Position numbers and translations under genes: made by a program | In this document: piece after piece, positions 26,081-34,905 of the stretch | Layout of the letters: every line of letters starts with the position of its first letter | Position numbering within the stretch: the first letter of the stretch is position 1 | Notes under the pieces: generated by a model | Told to the model about the DNA's origin: nothing | Seen by the model: only the letters and a program-made list of their open reading frames with translations | The model's database searches: none | Source of the DNA: a bacterium | GTDB lineage: Bacteria > Hydrothermota > UBA3073 > JACQXS01 > JAQTXJ01 | Length of the DNA: 64,000 nucleotides | Assembly (NCBI GenBank): GCA_028716385.1 | Contig: JAQUPX010000002.1 | Coordinates: 230,756-294,755, forward strand | Direction: 5' to 3'

Positions 26081-27064
26081 TTACCACTTTAATACCATTC
26101 CACCCCATGTAAACCCGGCACCAAAAGCAGTCATAAGTACTATATCCCCTCTCTTGATTTTATTCGCACGAATAGCATCATCAATAGTAAGCGGAATTGA
26201 CGCCGCAGGAACATTACCATATTTATGTATTATACTATACGTTTTCGACATAGGAATTTTAACTCTTTTGCAGGCAGCTTCAACTATACGCATATTAGCC
26301 TGGTGGGGAATATAAATATCAACATCATCTGCAGTCATTCCTGCTTCTTTCAAAACACGTTCCCCCGTGCTAGCCATAGTTCTCACAGCATGTTTAAAAA
26401 CTTCTTGTCCTTCCATATGAACGGAATGAAGGTTTTTATCCACTGTCTCATGGGAAGCAGGCATTCTTGTTCCGCCGGCAGGTTGAATAAGTAAATCACC
26501 AAGCGTTCCATCTGCCCCTAAATAAGAAGATATTATTCCGCTTGAACCATCTTCAGATTTTGTAACTATACAAGCACCGGCACCATCACCAAATAGAATA
26601 CAGGTTTCCCGGTCTTTCCAGTTCACGACTTTCGACATAACTTCCGCACCGCAAAGTAAAATATGTTTATACTTTCCGGATTCTATAAAAGAAGCGGCTA
26701 CTGATAACCCATAAACAAATCCCGAACAAGCCGCAGAAATATCAAACGCCGGTATACCGGGAATATTAAATTTTTTCTGAACCCAGCAAGCAGTTGAGGG
26801 ATACATATTATCCGGCGAAGCGGTAGCCACTATAATCATATCAATATCGGATGCTTTAAGACCGGCATTAGCAAGAGCAATTTTAGCTGCCTCAAATGCA
26901 AGGTCAGATGTAAATACTCCTTCCTCTACAATATGACGTTCGGAAATTCCGGTTCTTGTTCTTATCCATTCATCTGTCGTATCGACCATTTTCTCAAGGT
27001 CGAAGTTAGTTAAGACTTTTGGTGGAAGATAAGAACCCGTTGAGAGGATTTTTACCGCTTGCAT
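26081..27064 (-). CDS. fabH: 3-oxoacyl-ACP synthase III
   Basis: 327 residues. FabH starts fatty-acid synthesis by condensing an acyl-CoA primer with malonyl-ACP. The catalytic Cys is in [13 protein letters not shown] (about 107-119), the His in IPHQANMRI (about 251-259) and the Asn in [10 protein letters not shown] (about 283-292). It heads an operon with the VOR-like complex, whose product (isobutyryl- or isovaleryl-CoA) is the primer for branched fatty acids. The start is leaderless, 10 nt after the -10 box. Confidence 0.96.
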   Translation of the reverse strand: MQAVKILSTGSYLPPKVLTNFDLEKMVDTTDEWIRTRTGISERHIVEEGVFTSDLAFEAAKIALANAGLKASDIDMIIVATASPDNMYPSTACWVQKKFNIPGIPAFDISAACSGFVYGLSVAASFIESGKYKHILLCGAEVMSKVVNWKDRETCILFGDGAGACIVTKSEDGSSGIISSYLGADGTLGDLLIQPAGGTRMPASHETVDKNLHSVHMEGQEVFKHAVRTMASTGERVLKEAGMTADDVDIYIPHQANMRIVEAACKRVKIPMSKTYSIIHKYGNVPAASIPLTIDDAIRANKIKRGDIVLMTAFGAGFTWGGMVLKW

Positions 27065-27074
27065 TATGCGAGGG

Positions 27075-27102
27075 AGAATAATTAAAAAATGATTTTTGTC
27101 AA
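27075..27102 (-). promoter_or_regulatory. fabH-VOR operon promoter, leaderless type
   Basis: TTGACA (27102-27097), a 16-nt spacer and TATTCT (27080-27075), then 10 nt to the ATG at 27064 with no Shine-Dalgarno site. Confidence 0.72.
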
Positions 27103-27316
27103 GCCTTTAATTTCTAATCTATGACTATGTTTACAGGGACAGTCTTGTAAATTAAAGCTATTACTGAGAAAATAAATTTTTCTTTCTCGAAAACATCTAT
27201 AATTAATGATTTTTTAATTATAAAGATTACTATTTCCCCTTAAAACTTTTATGTTTATATCTCACCATAAGTCGTCGAATTTTATGACTTGCCCCCTCTA
27301 CAAAAATTAAAAAAAC

Positions 27317-27344
27317 TTGACTAAAAGTTTTAACAATATAATGA
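27317..27344 (+). promoter_or_regulatory. M29 aminopeptidase promoter
   Basis: TTGACT (27317-27322), a 16-nt spacer and TAATGA (27339-27344). The gene has its own AGGGAGGT site before the ATG at 27370. The 305-nt divergent gap holds this promoter, the fabH promoter and plain AT-rich DNA. Confidence 0.55.
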
Positions 27345-27369
27345 TTTAACTACAAAAAAGGGAGGTCAA

Positions 27370-29424
27370 ATGTTTGACACAAAAGCTTTTTACGCATCCT
27401 TCAATGCCGAAGTTCAGGCTGAATACGAATTATCATTAAACAAAGTTAAGAGGATTTTAAAAGAAACTGAGGATTCAGGCGAAACAGCCCCAAATAAAGA
27501 AATTATTAAATTTTTTAATCATACTGCGAATGTTATTCTAGAAATCTCTGACTTCGAGAAAAAAATCAGCAACGATTATTTATCATCAAAGACTTTGGAA
27601 CAGCTTTTATCTGAAAACAATCAATTTTATACTGAAATGCTCCCTGAAAATTATGAAACAAGTTATGCAAATACTGTATTTAGTGTGAAAGTATTCGGTG
27701 ATAAATTGGGACAATTGTTATCTTATTTTTATTCAAAAACCAGGCAATTGATGAGCCTTGCTTATTATCATCAAATATTCATCCTTTTCAAACATATAAA
27801 TTTGTTCATAAAAGCTTTCGAAATCGTGAAAGTTCAACCGCTGGAATATGAAAAGTTATCAAAATGTATCACTGATTATGAACGCGAAGATAAAACTGCC
27901 TTAAATGTCTTGAGATTAAAAGAACAATTTAGCACAGAATTTAGGTATTTTTCTGAAATTATTGAAAATGCGGATTTTAATGATGTCAGGTATTTATTCA
28001 AATTCCCTGCCTATATTAGCGAAAATGAAATCAAAACTGCAAAATTCTTTGCAAATTATCCGGAAGACAAGATTAAAAAACTCTCAAAACTTATGGTTGA
28101 GGCATATATAAATGGGTTTACCAGAGACAACAAAGACTTATCAAAAAAATCAACCGTTAGAGTTTCTTATAATGTTGGACAAGAAAGACTTGTCAGACAA
28201 TTGATATCGGATTTCGAACGGAAGAATCTTAAAGTTCTCATTAGTTATGCCGTTTCAACTGCCTTTAACAAACAATACCTATACGACCATAAATTTGATA
28301 TGGCATTATATTTCGATAAAGAATTTATCGAAAAATCCGTCTTAGAACAAGAAAAATCATGCGAAGAATGTAAAAAAATCTTATCCGATTTGTCCGGTTC
28401 TATCTTCTTCGATAAATTTGGGGAGATCCCATTTATACCGGTTGACAAAAAAGAAAATCTAAAGTTTTCAGAGGAACAATCAAAATTATACCGGGAACAT
28501 AACAATAAATTGGCTCAATTGTATGATAAATATTTGCCTCGCAGCGAAACCAGTTTCTCAATAATTGCATTCCCATCCCCTGAAATCAAAGATAATTTCG
28601 AACAGATTTTTGAAGCAACTTGCGAAATAAATATGCTTGATAATGCAAAATACAGCAGGATTCAACAACACATTATTGATGCTTTAGACAAAGGGAATTA
28701 TGTACATATTAAAGGAAAGGGAAGTAATTTAACGGATATAAAAATAAAATTGCACGAGTTAAAAAAACCCAAAAAAGAAACGAATTTTGTGAATTGTGTT
28801 GCTGATGTAAATATCCCGGTAGGTGAAGTATTTACAAGCCCGGAATTGGCCGGAACATTCGGAGTATTACACGTCAGCGATGCTTATCTGGGGCGGTATA
28901 ATTATAAGGAATTAAAATTGACATTCAAAGATGGCTATATTACAGAATATTCTTGCAAAAATTACGATGATGAGGCAAAAAATAAAAAATTTATTGAAGA
29001 AAACTTGCTTTTTCCACATAAAACTTTGCCAATAGGCGAATTTGCAATCGGAACTAACACTCTGGCTTATGTTTTTGCAAAAAAATTCAATATTGTCAAA
29101 ATCTTAACCCCTTTGATTATAGAAAAAATGGGACCTCATTTTGCAATTGGTGACACTTGCTTCTCCTGGACAGAAGATATGCCTGTGTTTAATCCCGATA
29201 AAAAAGAAATGATAGCTCGTGAAAACGAAAAATCAGTGTTGCGAAAGAAAGATGTTAATCAAGCATATACAAATAAACACATTGACATTACTCTGCCATT
29301 TGATGATATCGAATTTATAACCTCCATAGTAAATAATAAAAATAAATTGGATATTATCAAAAATGGACGATTTGTTCTAAAAGGCACGGAAGAACTAAAT
29401 GAACCCTTCAAAACTAATCCCTAA
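27370..29424 (+). CDS. M29-like metallo-aminopeptidase with large N-terminal domain
   Basis: 684 residues. The C-terminal 250 residues match the M29 aminopeptidase core: NIPVGEVFTSPELAGTFG (about 478-495, with a metal-binding Glu), IGEFAIGTNTLAYVFA (about 556-571, Glu), IIEKMGPHFAIGDT (about 585-598, Glu and His) and a Trp/Asp-rich loop. The first 430 residues are alpha-helical, charged and unlike anything I know, although longer clostridial M29 enzymes exist. It probably acts in the cytoplasm; no signal peptide is seen. Confidence 0.82.
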   Translation: MFDTKAFYASFNAEVQAEYELSLNKVKRILKETEDSGETAPNKEIIKFFNHTANVILEISDFEKKISNDYLSSKTLEQLLSENNQFYTEMLPENYETSYANTVFSVKVFGDKLGQLLSYFYSKTRQLMSLAYYHQIFILFKHINLFIKAFEIVKVQPLEYEKLSKCITDYEREDKTALNVLRLKEQFSTEFRYFSEIIENADFNDVRYLFKFPAYISENEIKTAKFFANYPEDKIKKLSKLMVEAYINGFTRDNKDLSKKSTVRVSYNVGQERLVRQLISDFERKNLKVLISYAVSTAFNKQYLYDHKFDMALYFDKEFIEKSVLEQEKSCEECKKILSDLSGSIFFDKFGEIPFIPVDKKENLKFSEEQSKLYREHNNKLAQLYDKYLPRSETSFSIIAFPSPEIKDNFEQIFEATCEINMLDNAKYSRIQQHIIDALDKGNYVHIKGKGSNLTDIKIKLHELKKPKKETNFVNCVADVNIPVGEVFTSPELAGTFGVLHVSDAYLGRYNYKELKLTFKDGYITEYSCKNYDDEAKNKKFIEENLLFPHKTLPIGEFAIGTNTLAYVFAKKFNIVKILTPLIIEKMGPHFAIGDTCFSWTEDMPVFNPDKKEMIARENEKSVLRKKDVNQAYTNKHIDITLPFDDIEFITSIVNNKNKLDIIKNGRFVLKGTEELNEPFKTNP

Positions 29425-29581
29425 TTAAAAGCTCGGCACATTCAAAGCCTTACTCGGAAGTTCTTCATATGATATACGGTCGAAAAAAAACGGATTATAT
29501 TGATTTTATATATAACTTTCTAAAGTTTTATCCCATAAAACCTATTGTTTTCAACCTCTTTCATATTCTTCAACAAAACAC

Positions 29582-29609
29582 TTGACAGGTAGAATTTTTA
29601 AGATATTTT
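29582..29609 (+). promoter_or_regulatory. DUF1015 gene promoter
   Basis: TTGACA (29582-29587), a 16-nt spacer and TATTTT (29604-29609). A strong AAGGAGG site precedes the ATG at 29654. Confidence 0.6.
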
Positions 29610-29653
29610 TTCAATCTATTTACATTCATAAAAACTAAAACTAAGGAGGAAAA

Positions 29654-30895
29654 ATGGCTCAAATCAAACCATTCAAAGGAATACGATATAATAAAGAAAA
29701 AGTAAAACCCGCAGACGTAGTTACACAACCTTACGACAAAATAACTCCTGCAATGCAGGCAGATTATTATAATAAAAATCCTTATAATGTAGTTAAACTT
29801 ATTCTAAATAAAGAAAAAGACCCATACACCGATGCAAAAAAACATTTAACCGAATGGCTGCAAAATGATATTTTAACCCCGCAAGACAATAATCCTTGCA
29901 TTTATCCTTACTTCCAGGAATATACAACTCCAAAAGGCGGCACCAAAACAAGAAAAGGATTTATCGCTCTTCTTAAATTAGAAGACTTCTCAACTAAAAT
30001 AGTACTGCCACACGAAAGAACGCTATCCGGTCCAAAAGAAGACAGATTAAAACTCCTCAGAGCAACGGAAGCAAATATGGAACAAATATTTTTACTTTAT
30101 CCCGATGCTGAAAACAGCATAATGAAACTGATTGACGAAAGCATTAAAAACACCACTCCTTTAATTGATGTTTGCGAATCTTACGAAAAAGACGTAGAAC
30201 ATAAAGTATGGAAGATAGATAATCAAGATGTAATCGAAAAAATACAAAAACTTATGGACCCGAAATCCTTGCTAATCGCAGACGGACATCATCGCTATGA
30301 AACTTCCCTTAATTATATGAAAGAAAATCCGAATGCAAAATATATAATGGCAACTTTCATCGCTATTGAAGACCCCGGTTTGTTGATACTCCCGACTCAC
30401 AGAGCAATGTACGGAATAAAAGCGGAAAACTTCATAGAAAATGCAAAAGAATTTTTTACGGTCAAAGAATGCGCCAATAAAGAAAACCTGATGACCGAAC
30501 TCGATAAAGCCAAAGCCCATAGTTACGGGTTATATAACGGCAAATTTTATTTTCTTACACTTAAAGACGAAAGCATAATAGATAAGTTTGTTGAGAAAGA
30601 CAGAACGGACGAATACAGGAAATTAGACGTAACCGTTTTACATTCGTTAATTATAGAAAAAATGCTTGGTATTTCAAAAGAAGCTGTGGCAAGAAAAGAA
30701 AACATAGAATACTTAAGAGGCTTGGAAGATGGTATTAAGGGTATTGATAACAAAAAATACTCGTTGTTCTTTATCCTGAATCCTACAAAAATGAAAGAGG
30801 TCAGCCTTATCGCAAACAAACAGGAAACTATGCCGCAGAAATCTACCGACTTCTATCCTAAGCTCATTTCAGGGCTTGTAATCAATAAACTCTAA
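29654..30895 (+). CDS. DUF1015 family protein
   Basis: 413 residues across the whole DUF1015 family: IKPFKGIRYN at residues 4-13, the PADVVTQPYDKITP segment (about 19-32), LPHERTLSGPKEDRLKLLRAT (about 119-139) and LLIADGHHRYETSL (about 205-218). The family is widespread in anaerobes and next to amino-acid genes, but its activity is not established. The gene stands alone, followed by an inverted repeat at 30923 and an aminotransferase. Confidence 0.9.
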   Translation: MAQIKPFKGIRYNKEKVKPADVVTQPYDKITPAMQADYYNKNPYNVVKLILNKEKDPYTDAKKHLTEWLQNDILTPQDNNPCIYPYFQEYTTPKGGTKTRKGFIALLKLEDFSTKIVLPHERTLSGPKEDRLKLLRATEANMEQIFLLYPDAENSIMKLIDESIKNTTPLIDVCESYEKDVEHKVWKIDNQDVIEKIQKLMDPKSLLIADGHHRYETSLNYMKENPNAKYIMATFIAIEDPGLLILPTHRAMYGIKAENFIENAKEFFTVKECANKENLMTELDKAKAHSYGLYNGKFYFLTLKDESIIDKFVEKDRTDEYRKLDVTVLHSLIIEKMLGISKEAVARKENIEYLRGLEDGIKGIDNKKYSLFFILNPTKMKEVSLIANKQETMPQKSTDFYPKLISGLVINKL

Positions 30896-30922
30896 CCGTA
30901 ACAAACAAATTTGCTGAGAATA

Positions 30923-30951
30923 GTAATTTCTAAGCTCTACTTAGAAATTAC
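30923..30951. terminator. Long inverted repeat after the DUF1015 gene
   Basis: GTAATTTCTAAG and CTTAGAAATTAC pair over 12 bp around a 5-nt loop. There is no T-run after it on the plus strand, and the next promoter begins 5 nt downstream. It may be a weak terminator or an operator of the aminotransferase gene. Confidence 0.5.
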
Positions 30952-30955
30952 TTCC

Positions 30956-30983
30956 TTGACAAAAATTAAAAATGGTATATGTT
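30956..30983 (+). promoter_or_regulatory. Class III aminotransferase promoter
   Basis: TTGACA (30956-30961), a 16-nt spacer and TATGTT (30978-30983). A leader of about 75 nt ends in GAGGAAGGGGG before the ATG at 31066. Confidence 0.65.
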
Positions 30984-31065
30984 AAAAACTCTTTGTTACA
31001 TTTTATCACTTTGTCGTTAATATTTGTCTTATAATTAGTTTTGTTTTTTGAGGAAGGGGGAATTT

Positions 31066-32379
31066 ATGAAAAAGTTAAACATTCCGGGACCAAAAGCAAA
31101 AGAGGTTTTGCTTGACGACGAAAAATTTATTTCCCCTTACGGGCGACCTTCCTACAAAGCAGTAATTGAAAAAGGTAAAGGCGTATGGGTATGGGACGTA
31201 GACGGCAATAAACTTCTTGATTTCTCAAGCGGTATAGCCGTTTGTTCCACGGGACACTGTCATCCCGAAGTCGTTAGAGCCATAGAAGAACAGGCAGAAA
31301 CTTTACTCCATATTTCGGAAACCGATTTCTATTGCGCAATAAACGTAACTCTCGCTAAAAAATTAAACCAGATAACACCAGGAAAATTCGATAAAAGGGT
31401 TTTCTTCTCTAATTCGGGAGCCGAAAGTATAGAAGCGGCAATGAAACTTGCAAGATGGTCGACAAAACGCCAGATGTTTCTTGCTTTTTATTCTTCTTTC
31501 CACGGCAGAACTTACGGTGCAATGTCGCTTACTTCATCCAAAAAAACACAAAGAGAAGGCTTTGGACCACTCGTACCCGGTGTAGTTCATGTTCATTATC
31601 CTTATTGTTATAGATGTATGTTTAATTTGAAATATCCTGAATGTGATTTTTCTTGCATAAAATATATCGAAAATGAAGTGTTGAAAAAAGTAGCTCCTCC
31701 CCACGACGTCGCAGCTATGTTCGTTGAACCTATACAGGGAGAAGGCGGATACATCGTTCCACCTGATGGCTATCTCAAAAAATTAAAAGCATTACTTGAA
31801 AAACATGGCATATTATATGTAGATGATGAAGTTCAGGCAGGTATAGGAAGAACGGGTAAAATGTTTGCCATTGAACACTGGGGCATTATCCCTGACATAA
31901 TTTGCAGCGCCAAAGCTCTGGCTTCCGGATTGCCAATAGGCGTAACAATCTCAAAACGTGAAATTATGGACTGGCCTAAAGGCTCACATGCATCCACATT
32001 CGGCGGCAACCCGGTTTCCTGCGCAGCTGCCATCGCTACTCTGAAATTAATGGAAGATTCGCTTGTTGAAAATGCAAAAGTTATGGGCGAATACTTTATG
32101 TCCGAATTGAAAAAACTTGAAAAACAACACAGAATGATAGGTGATGTCCGCGGAAAAGGCTTAATGCTGGCTTGCGAATTGGTAAGAGATAAAACCACAA
32201 AAGAAAAAGCAATTGAAGAAACCGATAAAGTTCTCGAAAAATGCTTTGAATACGGACTTATGTTGCTTAGCTGCGGTGAAAATACAATCAGGTTCATACC
32301 GCCTTTAATCGTAACAAAAGAAGAAATTGATATAGCTTTAGAGATATTTAGCACAGTATTAAAGGAAATCGAAAAATGA
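31066..32379 (+). CDS. Class III aminotransferase (ornithine/4-aminobutyrate type)
   Basis: 437 residues, PLP fold type I. Motifs: DFSSGIAVCSTGHCHPEVV (about 46-64), FSNSGAESIEAAMKLAR (about 108-124), the DDEVQAGIGRTGKMFAIEH region (about 252-270) and the PLP-Lys segment SAKALASGLPIG (about 279-290). A Cys-rich insert (HYPYCYRCMFNLKYPECDF, about 178-196) resembles archaeal-type ornithine or lysine aminotransferases. The substrate is not certain. It overlaps the radical SAM gene by 4 nt. Confidence 0.9.
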   Translation: MKKLNIPGPKAKEVLLDDEKFISPYGRPSYKAVIEKGKGVWVWDVDGNKLLDFSSGIAVCSTGHCHPEVVRAIEEQAETLLHISETDFYCAINVTLAKKLNQITPGKFDKRVFFSNSGAESIEAAMKLARWSTKRQMFLAFYSSFHGRTYGAMSLTSSKKTQREGFGPLVPGVVHVHYPYCYRCMFNLKYPECDFSCIKYIENEVLKKVAPPHDVAAMFVEPIQGEGGYIVPPDGYLKKLKALLEKHGILYVDDEVQAGIGRTGKMFAIEHWGIIPDIICSAKALASGLPIGVTISKREIMDWPKGSHASTFGGNPVSCAAAIATLKLMEDSLVENAKVMGEYFMSELKKLEKQHRMIGDVRGKGLMLACELVRDKTTKEKAIEETDKVLEKCFEYGLMLLSCGENTIRFIPPLIVTKEEIDIALEIFSTVLKEIEK

Positions 32380-33575
32380 GAGCAGATACTAAATTAAAAG
32401 CACTTGGGGAATTGTCCCAATTTGATGTCTGTGGAAGCCCGCAGGCATTCGTAACTCATAAAACTTCTCCACGCTTTCCTTTTATATACCACTCAATAGG
32501 CGAAAGCAACGAAGGAAACTCCACAAGACTATTTAAAATCCTCCAGACAAATGCCTGTGAACATAACTGTTCTTACTGCGCAAACAGGAAAGACAGGAAC
32601 TTCGAAAGACTTTCTTTTACTCCGAAAGAACTCGCAGAAACGTTTATGTATTATTACGAGGAAAACCTGGTAGAAGGATGCTTTATCTCCTCTGCAATTA
32701 ACAAAGGAGCAGAAGCTTCCCAGCAAAGCGTTCTTGATACTATCAAGCTTTTGCGAAAGAAATACAAATATGAAGGTTATATCCATACGAAAATATTACC
32801 GGGCGTAGATGAAGAAATGATTCGTGAAGTCGCCAAATACAGCGATAGACTTTCCATAAACCTTGAAGCCCCCGGAGATGAATGGCTCTCTAAAATATCA
32901 AAACACAAGAAATTCTCGAACATTTTGTCTCAATTACAGAGCATAGCAAAAATTTCCGAAGAAAAGAAACTCAAATCCGGTGTTACCACACAATTTATGG
33001 TGGGCGGAACGGACGAGTCCGATAAGACGATAATGAATCTCGTGTCCAAACTTTACAAAGAATTCAAACTTAGACGAGTTTATTACAGCGGATTTATGCC
33101 AATTGAAAACACACCATTGGAAAACTTGTCTCCGTGTTTTCCTCAAAGAGAATTACGACTCTATCAGGCGGATTCTTTGATAAGACAATATAATTTTACT
33201 TCCGAAGAATTGCCGTTTGACAGTAAAGGACTTCTTCCTATTAATGAAGACCCGAAATTGGCATGGGCAAAACAACATCTGGATCTGTTCCCAATAGAAA
33301 TTAATAAAGCTTCTTTTGAAGAACTTTTAAGGGTTCCCGGGTTTGGTAAAATATCCGCGGATAAAATCATAGAAGCTCGCCAGGTAAATAAGATAACTAC
33401 TCTGGATACACTTAAGCGACTTGGAGCACCTATATCAAAAGCCCGCAACTTCATAACGCTTGAGAATCATTTCTTTCCTACAAAAAGCCCCGAACTCGAA
33501 GCAAAATACACCGACAAAGCAGGCGCAGTAGGAAAACTTCTACAAAAACAACTCTTCCTCTGGGAAGAAATGTAA
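32376..33575 (+). CDS. Radical SAM protein with C-terminal helix-hairpin-helix (putative DNA modification/repair)
   Basis: 399 residues. The radical SAM cluster motif CxxxCxxC is at Cys61, Cys65 and Cys68 (NACEHNCSYC). The barrel follows, with VEGCFISSAI and ETS-like NLEAPGDEW. At the end INKASFEELLRVPGFGKISADKI (about 308-330) is a helix-hairpin-helix DNA-binding element. The family (COG4277) is annotated as putative DNA modification/repair and is often found beside a uracil-DNA-glycosylase-like gene, which is absent here. It is coupled to the aminotransferase. Confidence 0.88.
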   Translation: MRADTKLKALGELSQFDVCGSPQAFVTHKTSPRFPFIYHSIGESNEGNSTRLFKILQTNACEHNCSYCANRKDRNFERLSFTPKELAETFMYYYEENLVEGCFISSAINKGAEASQQSVLDTIKLLRKKYKYEGYIHTKILPGVDEEMIREVAKYSDRLSINLEAPGDEWLSKISKHKKFSNILSQLQSIAKISEEKKLKSGVTTQFMVGGTDESDKTIMNLVSKLYKEFKLRRVYYSGFMPIENTPLENLSPCFPQRELRLYQADSLIRQYNFTSEELPFDSKGLLPINEDPKLAWAKQHLDLFPIEINKASFEELLRVPGFGKISADKIIEARQVNKITTLDTLKRLGAPISKARNFITLENHFFPTKSPELEAKYTDKAGAVGKLLQKQLFLWEEM

Positions 33576-33635
33576 CTTCTTTATTTTTTCTCTTCCTTTC
33601 TACTTCCTTTAGCAAAAATCCTTGGTAATGAACAA

Positions 33636-33751
33636 CCCACGCCCCAGAGGGACGGGGTATCAAAAAACAACAAAAACAATGGATTCCCGCTTTCGCGGGA
33701 ATGACGAATCGCACAAAACATTTCATCCCGCGTCCCAAGGGGCGGGGAATT
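33636..33751. repeat. Composite MITE-like element with inner ATTCCCGC palindrome
   Basis: The inner palindrome ATTCCCGCTTTCGCGGGAAT (33683-33702) is the core of a repeat seen in many unrelated bacteria. It is flanked by two GC-rich inverted copies, CCCACGCCCCAGAGGGACGG (33637 on) and CGCGTCCCAAGGGGCGGGG (33729 on), so the whole looks like a 115-bp unit with terminal inverted repeats. Confidence 0.65.
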
Positions 33752-33779
33752 CCAAGTTAAAATTTTTTACAATGTTATC

Positions 33780-33960
33780 CTTTTCTATTTCTCTGTACTC
33801 TGCTCCGTGTTCTCTGTGGTTAGACTTCTCTGTTTTTGTCCGTGCAAATCCGTGTCTGTTATCCGTGGCTATAAATTCTTTTCTGTTCTCTGTCTTTCTT
33901 CTGTTTTGTGCTCTTTTGTGCCTTTGTGTTTTAGTGGCAGATTTGTTTGCCACAAAAAAT
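33780..33960. repeat. Word-like repeat array
   Basis: The words run CTCTGTACTCTGCTCCGTG, TTCTCTGTGGTTAGACTT, TGTCCGTGCAAATCCGTG, CTGTTATCCGTGGCTAT, then TTTTGTGCTCTTTTGTGCC. I see no gene in the 427 nt between the radical SAM gene and the UbiA gene. Confidence 0.7.
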
Positions 33961-33963
33961 TCA

Positions 33964-33990
33964 TTGACATATATGGATTTTCATTAAAAA
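33964..33990 (+). promoter_or_regulatory. Possible UbiA gene promoter, leaderless type
   Basis: TTGACA (33964-33969) is followed by an AT-rich stretch with TAAAAA at 33985-33990 (15-nt spacer). The ATG is at 34003 with no Shine-Dalgarno site. Confidence 0.45.
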
Positions 33991-34002
33991 TAACACATTA
34001 CT

Positions 34003-34815
34003 ATGACCATAATCCGACCCCTAAATGGCTTAATCGGAGCTATATCCGTTTTTATAGGCGCATTCCTTACTCATACCCCACTTAACCCTATTCAAGTCCT
34101 ATTTGCCTGTTTAGTATGTTTTTTCATAATAAGCGCTGGAAATGTCCTGAACGATTACGCAGATATTGAAATAGATAAAATAAACAAACCTAAAACCCTA
34201 ATTGCATCCGGAAAATTAAAACCTAATCAGGCATTGGGAATAAGCATAATATTATTTGTAATCGGACTTGCCCTGAGTATTAAACTATCTTCATCAATGT
34301 TTCTTATTGCCATTTCGACTTGTTTACTCCTTTTCCTGTACAACTTCAACTTTAAAAAAGCGGGTATTTCCGGGAACCTACTCGTAGCTTTTCTTGGTGG
34401 GTTGCCTTTTGTTTATGGAGGAGTGTTACAAAACAACTGGACGGCAACTATCCCGCCGTTTTTATTTGCTTTTTTGCTGCATTTCGCAAGGGAATTACTA
34501 AAAGATATACAGGATATTAACGGCGATAAAGTCGGCAACGCAGTCTCCTTTCCTATAAAATACGGAATAAAACCATCCATTCGTCTGACCGTCTCCATAC
34601 TAACAATACTTGTTTTATTTACGCCTCTCCCCTTTCTCTTGAATTTATACGGTTTCTCTTACCTTATAACCGTAATATTATTTATTGATTTACCGATTCT
34701 TTTTTTAATTTATAAACTATTAAAAAACAATTCCTTCGTCCCGACTGCCTGTAACATACTCAAATTCAATATGTTAATGGGATTGGTAGTTCTGGCTTTA
34801 GGATACTATAAATAA
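34003..34815 (+). CDS. UbiA prenyltransferase, DGGGP-synthase-like
   Basis: 270 residues with about eight membrane helices. The first Asp-rich motif is NDYADIEID (50-58), followed by INKPKTLIASG as in digeranylgeranylglyceryl-phosphate synthases. The second motif is DIQDINGD (168-175). DGGGPS adds the second geranylgeranyl chain to GGGP, the product of the enzyme encoded at 16382. The presence of both suggests archaeal-type diether lipids. Other UbiA substrates (quinone or haem precursors) cannot be excluded from sequence alone. Confidence 0.85.
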   Translation: MTIIRPLNGLIGAISVFIGAFLTHTPLNPIQVLFACLVCFFIISAGNVLNDYADIEIDKINKPKTLIASGKLKPNQALGISIILFVIGLALSIKLSSSMFLIAISTCLLLFLYNFNFKKAGISGNLLVAFLGGLPFVYGGVLQNNWTATIPPFLFAFLLHFARELLKDIQDINGDKVGNAVSFPIKYGIKPSIRLTVSILTILVLFTPLPFLLNLYGFSYLITVILFIDLPILFLIYKLLKNNSFVPTACNILKFNMLMGLVVLALGYYK

Positions 34816-34820
34816 AGGAT

Positions 34821-34849
34821 TTGACTTTTTTACATAAATATATATTATT
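34821..34849 (+). promoter_or_regulatory. Promoter of the N-acetyltransferase gene
   Basis: TTGACT (34821-34826), a 17-nt spacer and ATTATT (34844-34849). A GGGAGG site lies before the ATG at 34906. Confidence 0.5.
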
Positions 34850-34905
34850 TACTTATTGAAATCGGATATAAAGAACATATAAACAAATAACAAAAGGGAG
34901 GCACA

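Noticed and set aside
26470-26490. CCGGCAGG inside fabH as a family A copy
   Set aside because: It encodes the PAGG segment common to FabH proteins, and the rest of the palindrome is missing.
33478-33738. Open frame on the minus strand reading IPAKAGIH
   Set aside because: It reads through the ATTCCCGC repeat and the radical SAM gene; this peptide is a known artefact of that repeat.
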